From the NCBI GenBank assembly GCA_003560215.1, contig PWIY01000111.1, positions 1-16,187 of the forward strand: a stretch of 16,187 bases of DNA, given 5' to 3'. Below are positions 6,988 to 13,406 of this stretch, piece by piece. Numbering within the stretch: position 1 is the first letter of the stretch; each line of letters starts with the position of its first letter. A program made the translations under genes and the position numbers. The notes under the pieces were generated by a model. The model was not told the origin of the DNA, ran no database searches, and was given only the letters and a program-made list of their open reading frames with translations. The DNA is from Bacteroidales bacterium. GTDB taxonomy: Bacteria; Bacteroidota; Bacteroidia; Bacteroidales; UBA7960.

Positions 6988-7914
6988 ATGAATCAAACTT
7001 TTTACGCTGTTTTCGGCAATCCTGTTTTACACAGCAAAAGCCCGCAGCTGTTCAGTCCGCTGCTGGAGAACAAACCAAACAGTTTTTTTACGAGGATCCG
7101 CCCCCGGTCAGCTGAGGATCTGGTAAATATCGTACGCAGTCTTGACATAAAAGGTGCCAGCATCACCTCTCCTTTTAAGGAAAGTGTCCTTCACCTCATT
7201 GACAAAATACATCCGGCAGCTGCAGAAATTGGTGCTGTGAACTGCATCCGGCAAAAAAACGGATATATTGAAGGAAACAACACAGACCATGCAGGCGTAA
7301 CCGGAGCCCTGTGTGAATCCGGAGCTTCGCTGCAAGGCATGAGGGTACTGGTACTCGGGGCAGGAGGTGCAGCAAAAGCAGCCATTTATGGCCTGATAAA
7401 TGCCGGGGCAAAGGTTACCATCAGCAACAGGACATTTGCCAAAGCCGAAAAGCTTGCGGCCTCTTTTGGTTGCGAAACAATTCCCTGGCAGGAACATGCA
7501 AAATCCCGTCGTTTCGATGCCATCGTTTCTGCACTTCTTCCGGAAGCAATGCCTCCCTTTATGGACAAACTCGAATACGCCGTATTCCTTGATGCCATCT
7601 ACAAACCATCAGCCCTTACCGCCTATACTAAAAACAGGGGTATCCCTGTAATCGGGGGGGAACGCTGGCTGATTCATCAGGGAGCAGAGGCGGCGGCCTT
7701 TTTCCTGGGAGAAAAACCAGAGCCTGCCATCCTGGCGCAAAAGCTGAATGAAAAACCTGACCGGGATAAGCTCCGGATCTTTGTGCTGACCCGGTCAAGT
7801 CTCAGAGACTTCTGCCAAAGTGCACACGACCTGGTGATTTCCGGTTTCGGGCTGAATGAAACAACCATAAACAACCTGATCGATGAAGAAAAAGAGCTTG
7901 CCTTCGGTGGTTGA
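6988..7914 (+). CDS. aroE: Shikimate dehydrogenase with an unexplained C-terminal extension
   Basis: The protein reduces 3-dehydroshikimate to shikimate with NADPH. Motifs are SKSP (16-19, substrate serines), Lys64 in ITSPFK (catalytic lysine), NNTD (97-100, catalytic partner Asp100), GAGGAAKA (124-131, cofactor loop), NRT (147-149) and the C-terminal GGERWLIHQGAEAAAFFLG (223-241). The AroE fold should end near residue 255. About 50 further residues follow (257-308, containing LRIFVLTRSSLRDFC and GFGLNETTINNLIDEEKEL), which I do not recognise. The tail overlaps the start of aroA by 32 bp. The catalytic-domain call is firm; the tail could be a small added domain or drifted sequence kept by the overlap. 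Confidence 0.92.
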   Translation: MNQTFYAVFGNPVLHSKSPQLFSPLLENKPNSFFTRIRPRSAEDLVNIVRSLDIKGASITSPFKESVLHLIDKIHPAAAEIGAVNCIRQKNGYIEGNNTDHAGVTGALCESGASLQGMRVLVLGAGGAAKAAIYGLINAGAKVTISNRTFAKAEKLAASFGCETIPWQEHAKSRRFDAIVSALLPEAMPPFMDKLEYAVFLDAIYKPSALTAYTKNRGIPVIGGERWLIHQGAEAAAFFLGEKPEPAILAQKLNEKPDRDKLRIFVLTRSSLRDFCQSAHDLVISGFGLNETTINNLIDEEKELAFGG

Positions 7915-9118
7915 CGGCCGCATTCAGGCTCCCCCTTCCAAAAGCGCTGCTCAGCGGGCCATTGCCATTGCAAGCCTTGCAGCAGGGACTTCCGTGATCA
8001 CCAGGCCCGGTGAGTCCGATGATGTGATGGCCGCTGCTGACATCTGCCGCACTTTGGGCGCACTGGTGCAACATGACGGGGAAGACCTCCTTATTCAGGG
8101 GGGCATTCATCAGCCGTCATCACCCCTGCATTGTGGGGAGTCGGGTTTGAGCATCCGGATGTTTTCCGGGATTGCATCCATTTTTTCAGAAGAAGTGCAA
8201 ATGACAGGACAGGGAAGCCTGCTGAACCGCCCAATGGAAATAGTGGCCAGCTCCCTGCAGGCACTGGGTGTTCATTGCGAAACCACTGATGGGAAACCGC
8301 CCATTGGCATCCGCGGCCCCATCAGGGGTGGCAAAGTCAGCATTGATGGTTCTCTGAGCTCACAGGTGCTGACGGGCATACTCATTGCCTCACCTTTTGC
8401 TGAAAAAGAACTCTGCCTCAGTGTAAGCGGCCTGAAAAGCAAGCCATATATTGACCTGACCACAGACATCATGAAAGCCTTTGGTGTGGAAACCATCAAT
8501 GAGGATTACCGGCGCTTCACCACCCCGTCCGGCCAGGTTTATAAAGCCTGCCGCTTTATCACCGAGGGTGACTGGAGCGGAGCAGCATTCATGCTGGTTG
8601 CCGGAGCCATTGCCGGCCAGGTTGTTGTTGAAAATTTAAACCCCGGTTCATTTCAGGGCGACAAAAGAATCCTGGATGCCTTAAGGGCTTCCGGGGCCAG
8701 CGTAGAAGTGACCAACAGAGATATCCGTGCATCAAAACAAAAACTGAAAGCTTTTTCTTTTGATGCCACTGACTGCCCCGACCTTTTCCCGCCCCTGGCA
8801 GCCCTGGCCGCATATTGCCACGGCACAAGCCGGATCAGCGGGGTCAGTCGCCTGCGGGCCAAAGAGAGTGACCGCGCCGCCACCCTGACCGATATTTTTT
8901 CCAGAATGGGTATTTCAATCCGCCTGGAACAGGACATTATGCTGGTTGAAGGAGGGAAACCAAAAGCGGCTGTCGTGGAATCACATGGCGATCACCGCAT
9001 TGCCATGGCTGCAGCGGTTGCTGCTTTGGGTGGCTCCGGTCCGGTGACCATAGAAGGAGCGGAGGCCGTAAACAAATCTTATCCCGGGTTTTTCAACGAC
9101 CTGAAAAAAATTACATAG
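7883..9118 (+). CDS. aroA: 3-phosphoshikimate 1-carboxyvinyltransferase (EPSP synthase)
   Basis: The 411-residue enzyme transfers the enolpyruvyl group of PEP to shikimate 3-phosphate. Motifs are PPSKSAAQR (17-25, Lys20/Ser21/Arg25), CGESGLSIRMFSG (84-96) in the position of the usual GNAGT loop, SLSSQVLTG (157-165), DCPDLFPPLAALAAY (297-311, catalytic Asp300), LRAKESDR (324-331, Glu328), SHGDHRIAMAAA (367-378) and VNKSYPGFF (396-404). The start at 7883 overlaps aroE by 32 bp and gives the expected distance to the first motif, suggesting translational coupling. The GESGLSIR loop differs from the classical bacterial motif, so inhibitor sensitivity cannot be assumed. Confidence 0.93.
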   Translation: MKKKSLPSVVDGRIQAPPSKSAAQRAIAIASLAAGTSVITRPGESDDVMAAADICRTLGALVQHDGEDLLIQGGIHQPSSPLHCGESGLSIRMFSGIASIFSEEVQMTGQGSLLNRPMEIVASSLQALGVHCETTDGKPPIGIRGPIRGGKVSIDGSLSSQVLTGILIASPFAEKELCLSVSGLKSKPYIDLTTDIMKAFGVETINEDYRRFTTPSGQVYKACRFITEGDWSGAAFMLVAGAIAGQVVVENLNPGSFQGDKRILDALRASGASVEVTNRDIRASKQKLKAFSFDATDCPDLFPPLAALAAYCHGTSRISGVSRLRAKESDRAATLTDIFSRMGISIRLEQDIMLVEGGKPKAAVVESHGDHRIAMAAAVAALGGSGPVTIEGAEAVNKSYPGFFNDLKKIT

Positions 9119-9183
9119 CGGAAATCATGCCGTTACACCCGGCGACCACGCTTAAGCAGTTAAATGCAATAAAACAAACAAAC

Positions 9184-10167
9184 ATGAACAGTTTCGGACG
9201 CCTTTTCAGGACGCATATTTTCGGGGAGTCCCACGGGCCCTCCATTGGCGTGACCATCGACGGATGCCCTCCGGGTATTGCCTTATCGGCAGATGACTTC
9301 CGTGAAGACCTTGATCGTCGCAAACCCGGGGCCAAAGGCACCACCCCCCGCAAAGAGGAGGACAACCCGGAGGTCATTTCGGGTCTGTTTAACGGACATA
9401 CCACGGGAGCACCCCTGACCATCGTTTTCGCCAACAGGAATGTGCGTCCGGCCGATTACAGCCACCTTGCCGAAAAACCACGGCCCGGGCATGCCGACCT
9501 GGTAGCCCGGAAACGCTTCCTGGGGTTCAATGACCCCCGTGGCGGCGGCCATTTTTCAGGGAGGCTGACCCTGGCCCTGGTGGCAGCCGGGGTGGTGGCA
9601 AAAAAGATCCTTGCGGAGATCTCCCTTTCTGCCAGGCTCATTGAGGCAGGCGGAAGAACGGACATTGAAGCTGCAGTCAATGAAGCCCTGGAAGAAGGAG
9701 ACAGCATTGGCGGATTAATCGAATGCCGGGCCCGGAATATTCCAACCGGCTGGGGTGAACCCTTTTTTGATTCAGTGGAATCAGTGATCAGCCACCTGGT
9801 TTTTGCCGTTCCGGCCATGAAAGGGATAGAATTCGGCTCAGGCTTTGCCGCTGCAGGCATGAAAGGCAGCGAACACAATGATCCCATTGTCAGTAAAACC
9901 GGCAAGACACTGACCAACAATGCAGGCGGAATAAGCGGCGGACTTACCAACAGCAATGAGCTGATTTTCCGCGTTGCCGTCAAACCCGCCTCCAGCATCG
10001 GAAAACCGCAAAAAACACTGAACCTTAAAACAAACAGGGAAGACACCCTGGAGGTAAAGGGGCGTCATGATGCATGCATTGCCCTCCGTGCCCCTGTGGT
10101 CATTGAAGCCGTCACGGCCATGGCCCTGGCAGACTTCAGCCTGCTGGCCAAAGCAGGGTGCATATAG
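9184..10167 (+). CDS. aroC: Chorismate synthase, short variant
   Basis: The enzyme removes phosphate from EPSP to give chorismate, using reduced FMN. Motifs are FGESHGPSIG (13-22, His17), the DRRKPGAKGT segment, the RPGHAD segment with the second conserved His, RGGGHFSGRLT where most family members read RGGGRSSARET, NNAGGISGGLTN, and GRHDACIALRAPVVIEA near the C-terminus. From the ATG at 9184 it is 327 residues, shorter than the usual 350-360. I chose this start because it gives the canonical SFGRLFR N-terminus; an in-frame ATG at 9127 would add 19 unrelated residues. The 65 bp gap after aroA is the largest in the operon. It appears to be the last gene of the aromatic operon. Confidence 0.92.
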   Translation: MNSFGRLFRTHIFGESHGPSIGVTIDGCPPGIALSADDFREDLDRRKPGAKGTTPRKEEDNPEVISGLFNGHTTGAPLTIVFANRNVRPADYSHLAEKPRPGHADLVARKRFLGFNDPRGGGHFSGRLTLALVAAGVVAKKILAEISLSARLIEAGGRTDIEAAVNEALEEGDSIGGLIECRARNIPTGWGEPFFDSVESVISHLVFAVPAMKGIEFGSGFAAAGMKGSEHNDPIVSKTGKTLTNNAGGISGGLTNSNELIFRVAVKPASSIGKPQKTLNLKTNREDTLEVKGRHDACIALRAPVVIEAVTAMALADFSLLAKAGCI

Positions 10168-10172
10168 TTCGT

Positions 10173-10202
10173 CACCGTTCCGGCAGGGTTGCAGGAACGG
10201 TG
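10173..10202 (+). terminator. Hairpin after aroC, possible weak terminator
   Basis: CACCGTTCC (10173-10181) and GGAACGGTG (10194-10202) form a 9-bp stem with a 12-base loop, five bases after the aroC stop. It lacks a proper T run (CAACAATTT follows), so termination is uncertain. GTTGCA (10188-10193) and TGCAAC (10201-10206) offer a competing shorter stem. Confidence 0.4.
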
Positions 10203-10282
10203 CAACAATTTGCCTTCCCGGATCAAGTGCCATTGAACATGGTGCAACAATTTGCCTTCGCAGATCATGTGTCATTGAACAT
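10199..10282. repeat. 42-bp direct tandem repeat, two copies
   Basis: The copies are 10199-10240 and 10241-10282. Both begin GGTGCAACAATTTGCCTTC and end CATTGAACAT, with about four differences in 42 bases. The pair lies between the aroC stop and the his promoter. Function unknown. Confidence 0.85.
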
Positions 10283-10301
10283 TATTAAAATTTTTATGTT
10301 T

Positions 10302-10331
10302 TTTGTTTGAATGAAAAAAGTTCTATATTTG
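10302..10331 (+). promoter_or_regulatory. Bacteroidota-type promoter of the his operon
   Basis: TATATTTG (10324-10331) is a perfect match to the -7 consensus TAnnTTTG. TTTG (10302-10305) gives the -33 element with 18 bases between TTG and the -7 box. The first His leader peptide starts at 10350, about 12-14 bases after the expected transcription start. Confidence 0.8.
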
Positions 10332-10349
10332 CAAAGCAAAACGGAAACA

Positions 10350-10406
10350 ATGATTTATTCAATCCATCATCTGCATCATCATACAACCCCCCTCAAAGGG
10401 TGTTGA
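10350..10406 (+). CDS. hisL: First His-rich leader peptide of the his operon
   Basis: This frame encodes 18 residues, MIYSIHHLHHHTTPLKGC, with five His in seven codons (CAT CAT CTG CAT CAT CAT). It starts directly behind a consensus promoter and is followed 41 bases later by a strong terminator (10447-10475). This is the classic his-operon attenuator layout: low charged tRNA-His stalls the ribosome on the His run and allows readthrough. No Shine-Dalgarno sequence precedes it; the region before the ATG (ACGGAAACA) is identical to that of the pheL-like leader. It is the first of two His leaders. The name is by analogy with enterobacterial hisL. Confidence 0.87.
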   Translation: MIYSIHHLHHHTTPLKGC

Positions 10407-10407
10407 A

Positions 10408-10454
10408 CGGTGCTGTAATGGATCATACATAAACCCATTTATCAGGAAGCCCCG
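10408..10454 (+). promoter_or_regulatory. Candidate antiterminator of the first his attenuator
   Basis: CGGTGCT (10408-10414), directly after the leader stop, can pair with AGCCCCG (10448-10454) at six of seven positions and would break the terminator stem. Competing pairings are AATGG (10417-10421) with CCATT (10435-10439), and ATCCAT in the His-codon region (10362-10367) with ATGGAT (10418-10423). These are by-eye pairings. Confidence 0.4.
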
Positions 10455-10475
10455 GGAAACACCCGGGGCTTTTTT
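10447..10475 (+). terminator. Terminator of the first his attenuator
   Basis: AGCCCCGGG (10448-10456) and CCCGGGGCT (10462-10470) form a 9-bp perfect stem with loop AAACA, followed by a T run to 10475. It lies 41 bases after the first His leader and about 300 bases before the second one. Confidence 0.93.
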
Positions 10476-10768
10476 GTTAACTGAAATATTTCAACACAAT
10501 GAATAACCAATGCATATATCGTTTTACCCTGAATACAAACAACCGCCCCGGATCCTTTCCATCCGGTTGCAGGCGCAAAACACAGGGGAGATCCTGAATG
10601 CAAACAACCGCTTCGGATCTTTTCCATCCGGATGCAGACGAAACGCACAGGAGGGGTCATGAAAACAAACAACCGCTTCGGATTCCTTCCTTTGATATCT
10701 TAAACGAACAGGATTAAAAGCAAAAGGCGGTATTACATAAAAGCAACCACAATATAAAAGCAACCACA
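10476..10768 (+). other. Gene-free spacer between the two his attenuators
   Basis: The spacer contains the 65-bp tandem repeat (10531-10690), a 12-base palindrome TGAAATATTTCA (10482-10493) and an exact 17-bp duplication (10737-10770). I found no TAnnTTTG box here, so the second leader is probably transcribed from the promoter at 10302-10331. No frame resembles a protein. Confidence 0.6.
10531..10690. repeat. 65-bp tandem repeat, about 2.5 copies
   Basis: CAAACAACCGC recurs at 10536, 10601 and 10666, exactly 65 bases apart. Full units are 10531-10595 and 10596-10660; the third is cut off near 10690. Each full unit contains a small inverted repeat (CCGGAT, seven-base loop, ATCCGG in unit 1; CGGAT/ATCCG in unit 2), so the transcript would carry serial small hairpins between the two attenuators. 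Confidence 0.85.
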
Positions 10769-10770
10769 AT
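10737..10770. repeat. Exact 17-bp tandem duplication before the second His leader
   Basis: ATAAAAGCAACCACAAT occurs twice without a mismatch (10737-10753, 10754-10770). The second copy runs into the ATG of the second His leader, so it forms that leader's immediate 5' context. Confidence 0.9.
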
Positions 10771-10849
10771 GACAATGATCCATCATACCCATCATGTACA
10801 CCATCTGCGCCAGAGGCGGCGGACCGGGTCGGGTATGATCAGCTTGTAA
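10769..10849 (+). CDS. Second His-rich leader peptide of the his operon
   Basis: The frame encodes 26 residues. The N-terminal part is MTMIHHTHHVHHL, with six His codons in three pairs; then QRRR and TGSGMISL follow to a TAA stop. An internal ATG at 10775 could also start it. A terminator (10876-10909) lies 26 bases beyond the stop, and hisG starts 34 bases after that. So it repeats the leader-plus-terminator design of 10350-10475. CGCC (10808-10811) and GGCG (10815-10818) form a small stem just after the His codons. CGGGTC (10825-10830) can pair with GACCCG (10880-10885) in the terminator 5' arm as a possible antiterminator. That part is less certain than the leader itself. Confidence 0.83.
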   Translation: MTMIHHTHHVHHLRQRRRTGSGMISL

Positions 10850-10875
10850 CAAACATACCACAGAAAGACCAACAG

Positions 10876-10909
10876 AAGGGACCCGCCGATTCAGGCAGGT
10901 CCCTTTTTT
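10876..10909 (+). terminator. Terminator of the second his attenuator, before hisG
   Basis: AAGGGACC (10876-10883) pairs with GGTCCCTT (10898-10905). Above a C/A mismatch, GCC (10885-10887) pairs with GGC (10894-10896), and the loop is GATTCA. The T run is 10904-10909, followed by ATTTTA. Confidence 0.9.
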
Positions 10910-10943
10910 ATTTTACAAACATTTCTACACACAAAACCGACAC

Positions 10944-11807
10944 ATGAAAAACGACAAACTGACAATGGCCATTCAAAAAAGCGGCCGCCTGAGTGAAGAA
11001 TCAGTGAAATTGCTGAAACAATGCGGCATCCGCATCCAGAACGGAAACAACAACCTGAAAGCCGCGGCCAATGGATTCCCCATGGAACTGATATTTCTAC
11101 GTGATGACGACATCCCCCAATATGTGGAAGACGGAGTGGCCGATGCCGGTATCCTGGGACTCAACGAAGTACTCGAAAAAAACAAAGATGTGGAGGTAGT
11201 CCAGCCACTTGGTTTTTCACGTTGCAGGCTGTCGGTGGCCATCCCACGGTCAATTGACTACCCGGGAAAAGAGTACCTGAACGGGAAACGGATCGCCACT
11301 TCTTACCCTGCTTTACTGGAGAAATTCCTCCGTGAAAACCGTTTAAATGCGGAAATACACCCCATCAGCGGATCGGTGGAAGTCACCCCCGGCCTTGGTC
11401 TGGCAGATGCCATCTTTGAAATTGTCAGCTCTGGGGGAACACTGCTGAGCAATGGCCTGAAGGAAACAGAGACCGTGCTTGAGAGCGAGGCCGTGCTGAT
11501 CTCCGGGAAAAACCTGCCGGATCCTGTCAGTCAATTGCTGCAGCAGCTGCTGTTCCGGATCCGTTCGGTGCAAAAAGCAGCCAATAACAAATATATCCTG
11601 CTGAATGCTCCCGAGAAGCAACTGGACAACATCATTTCCCTGATCCCCGGAATCAAAAGCCCCACGATCATGCCGCTGGCCGAAAAAGGGTGGTACTCGC
11701 TGCACTCGATCATCAGCGAAGACGACTTCTGGGGGGTGATTGACAAACTGAAAGAAGCCGGCGCCCAGGGCATCCTGGTAGCCCCCATTGAAAAGATGGT
11801 CACTTAA
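10944..11807 (+). CDS. hisG: ATP phosphoribosyltransferase, long form
   Basis: This is the first enzyme of histidine synthesis; it joins ATP and PRPP to phosphoribosyl-ATP. At 287 residues it is the long form, which carries its own regulatory domain and needs no HisZ. The catalytic part opens with LTMAIQKSGRLSEES, includes GVADAGILGLNEV, and has the PRPP-loop region ADAIFEIVSSGGTLLSNGL. The last ~75 residues (NAPEKQLDNIISLIPGIKSP and the VAPIEKMV end) are the HisG C-terminal domain, which in the family binds histidine for feedback inhibition. It is the first structural gene behind two serial attenuators, with a 34-base gap after the second terminator. Confidence 0.96.
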   Translation: MKNDKLTMAIQKSGRLSEESVKLLKQCGIRIQNGNNNLKAAANGFPMELIFLRDDDIPQYVEDGVADAGILGLNEVLEKNKDVEVVQPLGFSRCRLSVAIPRSIDYPGKEYLNGKRIATSYPALLEKFLRENRLNAEIHPISGSVEVTPGLGLADAIFEIVSSGGTLLSNGLKETETVLESEAVLISGKNLPDPVSQLLQQLLFRIRSVQKAANNKYILLNAPEKQLDNIISLIPGIKSPTIMPLAEKGWYSLHSIISEDDFWGVIDKLKEAGAQGILVAPIEKMVT

Positions 11808-11816
11808 ATAATATGT

Positions 11817-12121
11817 GACCCCTCCGGGGTCGAAAAAGCTTACATGCAAAACATATTGCCACGAATCCTAATAACATGTGACCCCTCCGGGGTCAAACGT
11901 TACTAACCATAGCCAACGAACTCAAAACATTACGACCCCGAAGGGGTCGCCCATTACTAACCCCACATAACCATGACCCAACGATCCAAAAACCTTACGA
12001 CCCCAAAGGGGTCAAACGTCACTAACCCCGGGCAACAACCACAGGACCCTTCGACCCAGAAGGGGTCGCCTGTTACTAACCCCGGGCAACAAACTCAGGA
12101 CCCCATGACCCCAACGGGGTC
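11817..12121. repeat. Cluster of six REP-like GACCCC/GGGGTC palindromes between hisG and hisD
   Basis: Six 15-base palindromes GACCCC-nnn-GGGGTC lie at 11817, 11880, 11934, 11999, 12053 (one mismatch, GACCCA) and 12107. Start-to-start distances are 63, 54, 65, 54 and 54. Parts of the spacers repeat too: TTACTAACC or CACTAACC follows four copies, and CCCCGGGCAACAA occurs twice. This resembles REP-type intergenic palindromes rather than a CRISPR. The last three units are in a frame open to hisD, and the final one overlaps the hisD start region. Confidence 0.9.
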
Positions 12122-13394
12122 AAATGTTACTATCCTCCCTGCCATCACCCGCAAGGACTATGAAAAAATTCTCCGTCGACCTTCACAGGACACCGTAGGT
12201 CGCGAGGAAAAAGTAAAGAAAATCATCCGTGAAGTAGAGGAAGGCGGCGACGAGGCCCTGCGCAGGATATGCATGGAAATTGACGGACAGGCACCTCCGG
12301 CATTCGAGATTCCCCGCCAGGAGCTGAACCGGGCAGGCAGGGATGTGGACCAGCACCTCAAAACTGCTGTAAGGCAGGCCATGGTAAACATCCGGAGTTT
12401 TCATGAGGCACAGCTGCCGAAGCCTTCGTCAATGGAAACCATGCCCGGAGTAAAGTGCAGCATCCGCTACACCCCCATCGAAAAGGCAGGCCTCTACATT
12501 CCCGGGGGGTCCGCCCCACTGCTCTCCTCAGTCCTGATGACGGCCATCCCGGCCACCATAGCCGGATGTAAAGAGATCATTGCCTGCACCCCTCCCGGCG
12601 CCTCACCCGAACTGCTGTTCACCCTGAGCCTTTTTGATATCCGGGTCTTCACGGTGGGAGGCGCACAGGCCATTGCCGCCATGGCTTTTGGTACAGAAAG
12701 CATCCCGAAAGTGGACAAAATTTTTGGGCCGGGAAACGCATGGGTCACCAGCGCAAAAATGCAGATGGCGGGTCGCGGGATGGCCATTGATATGCCTGCA
12801 GGGCCTTCAGAGGTCATGGTGATAGCCGACGACACAGCCAATCCGGCCTATGTGGCTGCCGACCTGCTGTCACAGGCAGAACATGGCTCCGACAGCCAGG
12901 TCATATTGCTGGCCGACAGCATGGACCTGATCAGGAAGGTGATCGCCGAAACAGAAACCCAACTGAAAAACCTTTCGCGAAGGGATACCGCCGGCGAGGC
13001 ACTGGAACATGCCCTGGCCATTTGTGTGCAGGATATCAACCAGGCCCTGGATATCAGTAACTATTACGGCCCTGAGCACCTCATTCTTTCGGTAAGGGAT
13101 GCCGTTTCAGTGGAAAAAAGGGTTACCAATGCGGGCTCTGTTTTCCTGGGGAATTACAGCCCGGAATCTGCCGGTGATTACGCCAGCGGAACCAACCACA
13201 CACTCCCGACAGGCGGAGCCAGCAGGGCATGGAGCGGGATTACCACTGCAGCATTCATGAAAAGTATCACCACCCAGGAGATCAGCAGGGACGGACTTAT
13301 GGGGCTTGCCCCGACTGTGTTGCAACTGGCCCGGGCAGAACAGCTGGATGCCCATGCCAACGCCATCCTTCAGCGTTTACAAACCAAACCATAA
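12105..13394 (+). CDS. hisD: Histidinol dehydrogenase
   Basis: The enzyme oxidises L-histidinol to histidine in two NAD-dependent steps; it needs zinc. From the ATG at 12105 it is 429 residues, the usual size. Motifs in that numbering are GLYIPGGSAPL (129-139), FGPGNAWVTSAK (207-218), SQAEHG with zinc ligands Gln257 and His260, GPEHL with catalytic Glu324-His325, and AGDYASGTNHTLPTGG (356-371) with ligand Asp358. The first residues, MTPTGSNVT, are encoded by the last palindrome of the upstream repeat cluster. The frame stays open back to an ATG at 11973, which would add 44 residues of 18-residue repeats; I consider that unlikely but not excluded. hisC-hisB follows after 12 bp. Confidence 0.93.
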   Translation: MTPTGSNVTILPAITRKDYEKILRRPSQDTVGREEKVKKIIREVEEGGDEALRRICMEIDGQAPPAFEIPRQELNRAGRDVDQHLKTAVRQAMVNIRSFHEAQLPKPSSMETMPGVKCSIRYTPIEKAGLYIPGGSAPLLSSVLMTAIPATIAGCKEIIACTPPGASPELLFTLSLFDIRVFTVGGAQAIAAMAFGTESIPKVDKIFGPGNAWVTSAKMQMAGRGMAIDMPAGPSEVMVIADDTANPAYVAADLLSQAEHGSDSQVILLADSMDLIRKVIAETETQLKNLSRRDTAGEALEHALAICVQDINQALDISNYYGPEHLILSVRDAVSVEKRVTNAGSVFLGNYSPESAGDYASGTNHTLPTGGASRAWSGITTAAFMKSITTQEISRDGLMGLAPTVLQLARAEQLDAHANAILQRLQTKP

Positions 13395-13406
13395 ATCAAC
13401 TTCACC

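Noticed and set aside
9127..9183. Upstream ATG for aroC
   Set aside because: It adds 19 residues unlike the family; the ATG at 9184 gives the canonical SFGRLFR start.
10442..10775. Minus-strand frames of 76-83 codons in the his leader region
   Set aside because: They arise from the 65-bp tandem repeat, whose length is not a multiple of three, so successive units are read in different frames, and no family is recognisable.
11973..12104. Longer hisD start adding 44 residues
   Set aside because: The added residues are a direct translation of the palindrome repeats, and the 12105 start already gives the family length. Kept only as an alternative.
11817..12121. CRISPR array between hisG and hisD
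   Set aside because: The repeated part is only a 15-base palindrome, spacing varies (54-65), the spacers are similar to each other, and no cas gene is present. REP-like palindromes fit better.
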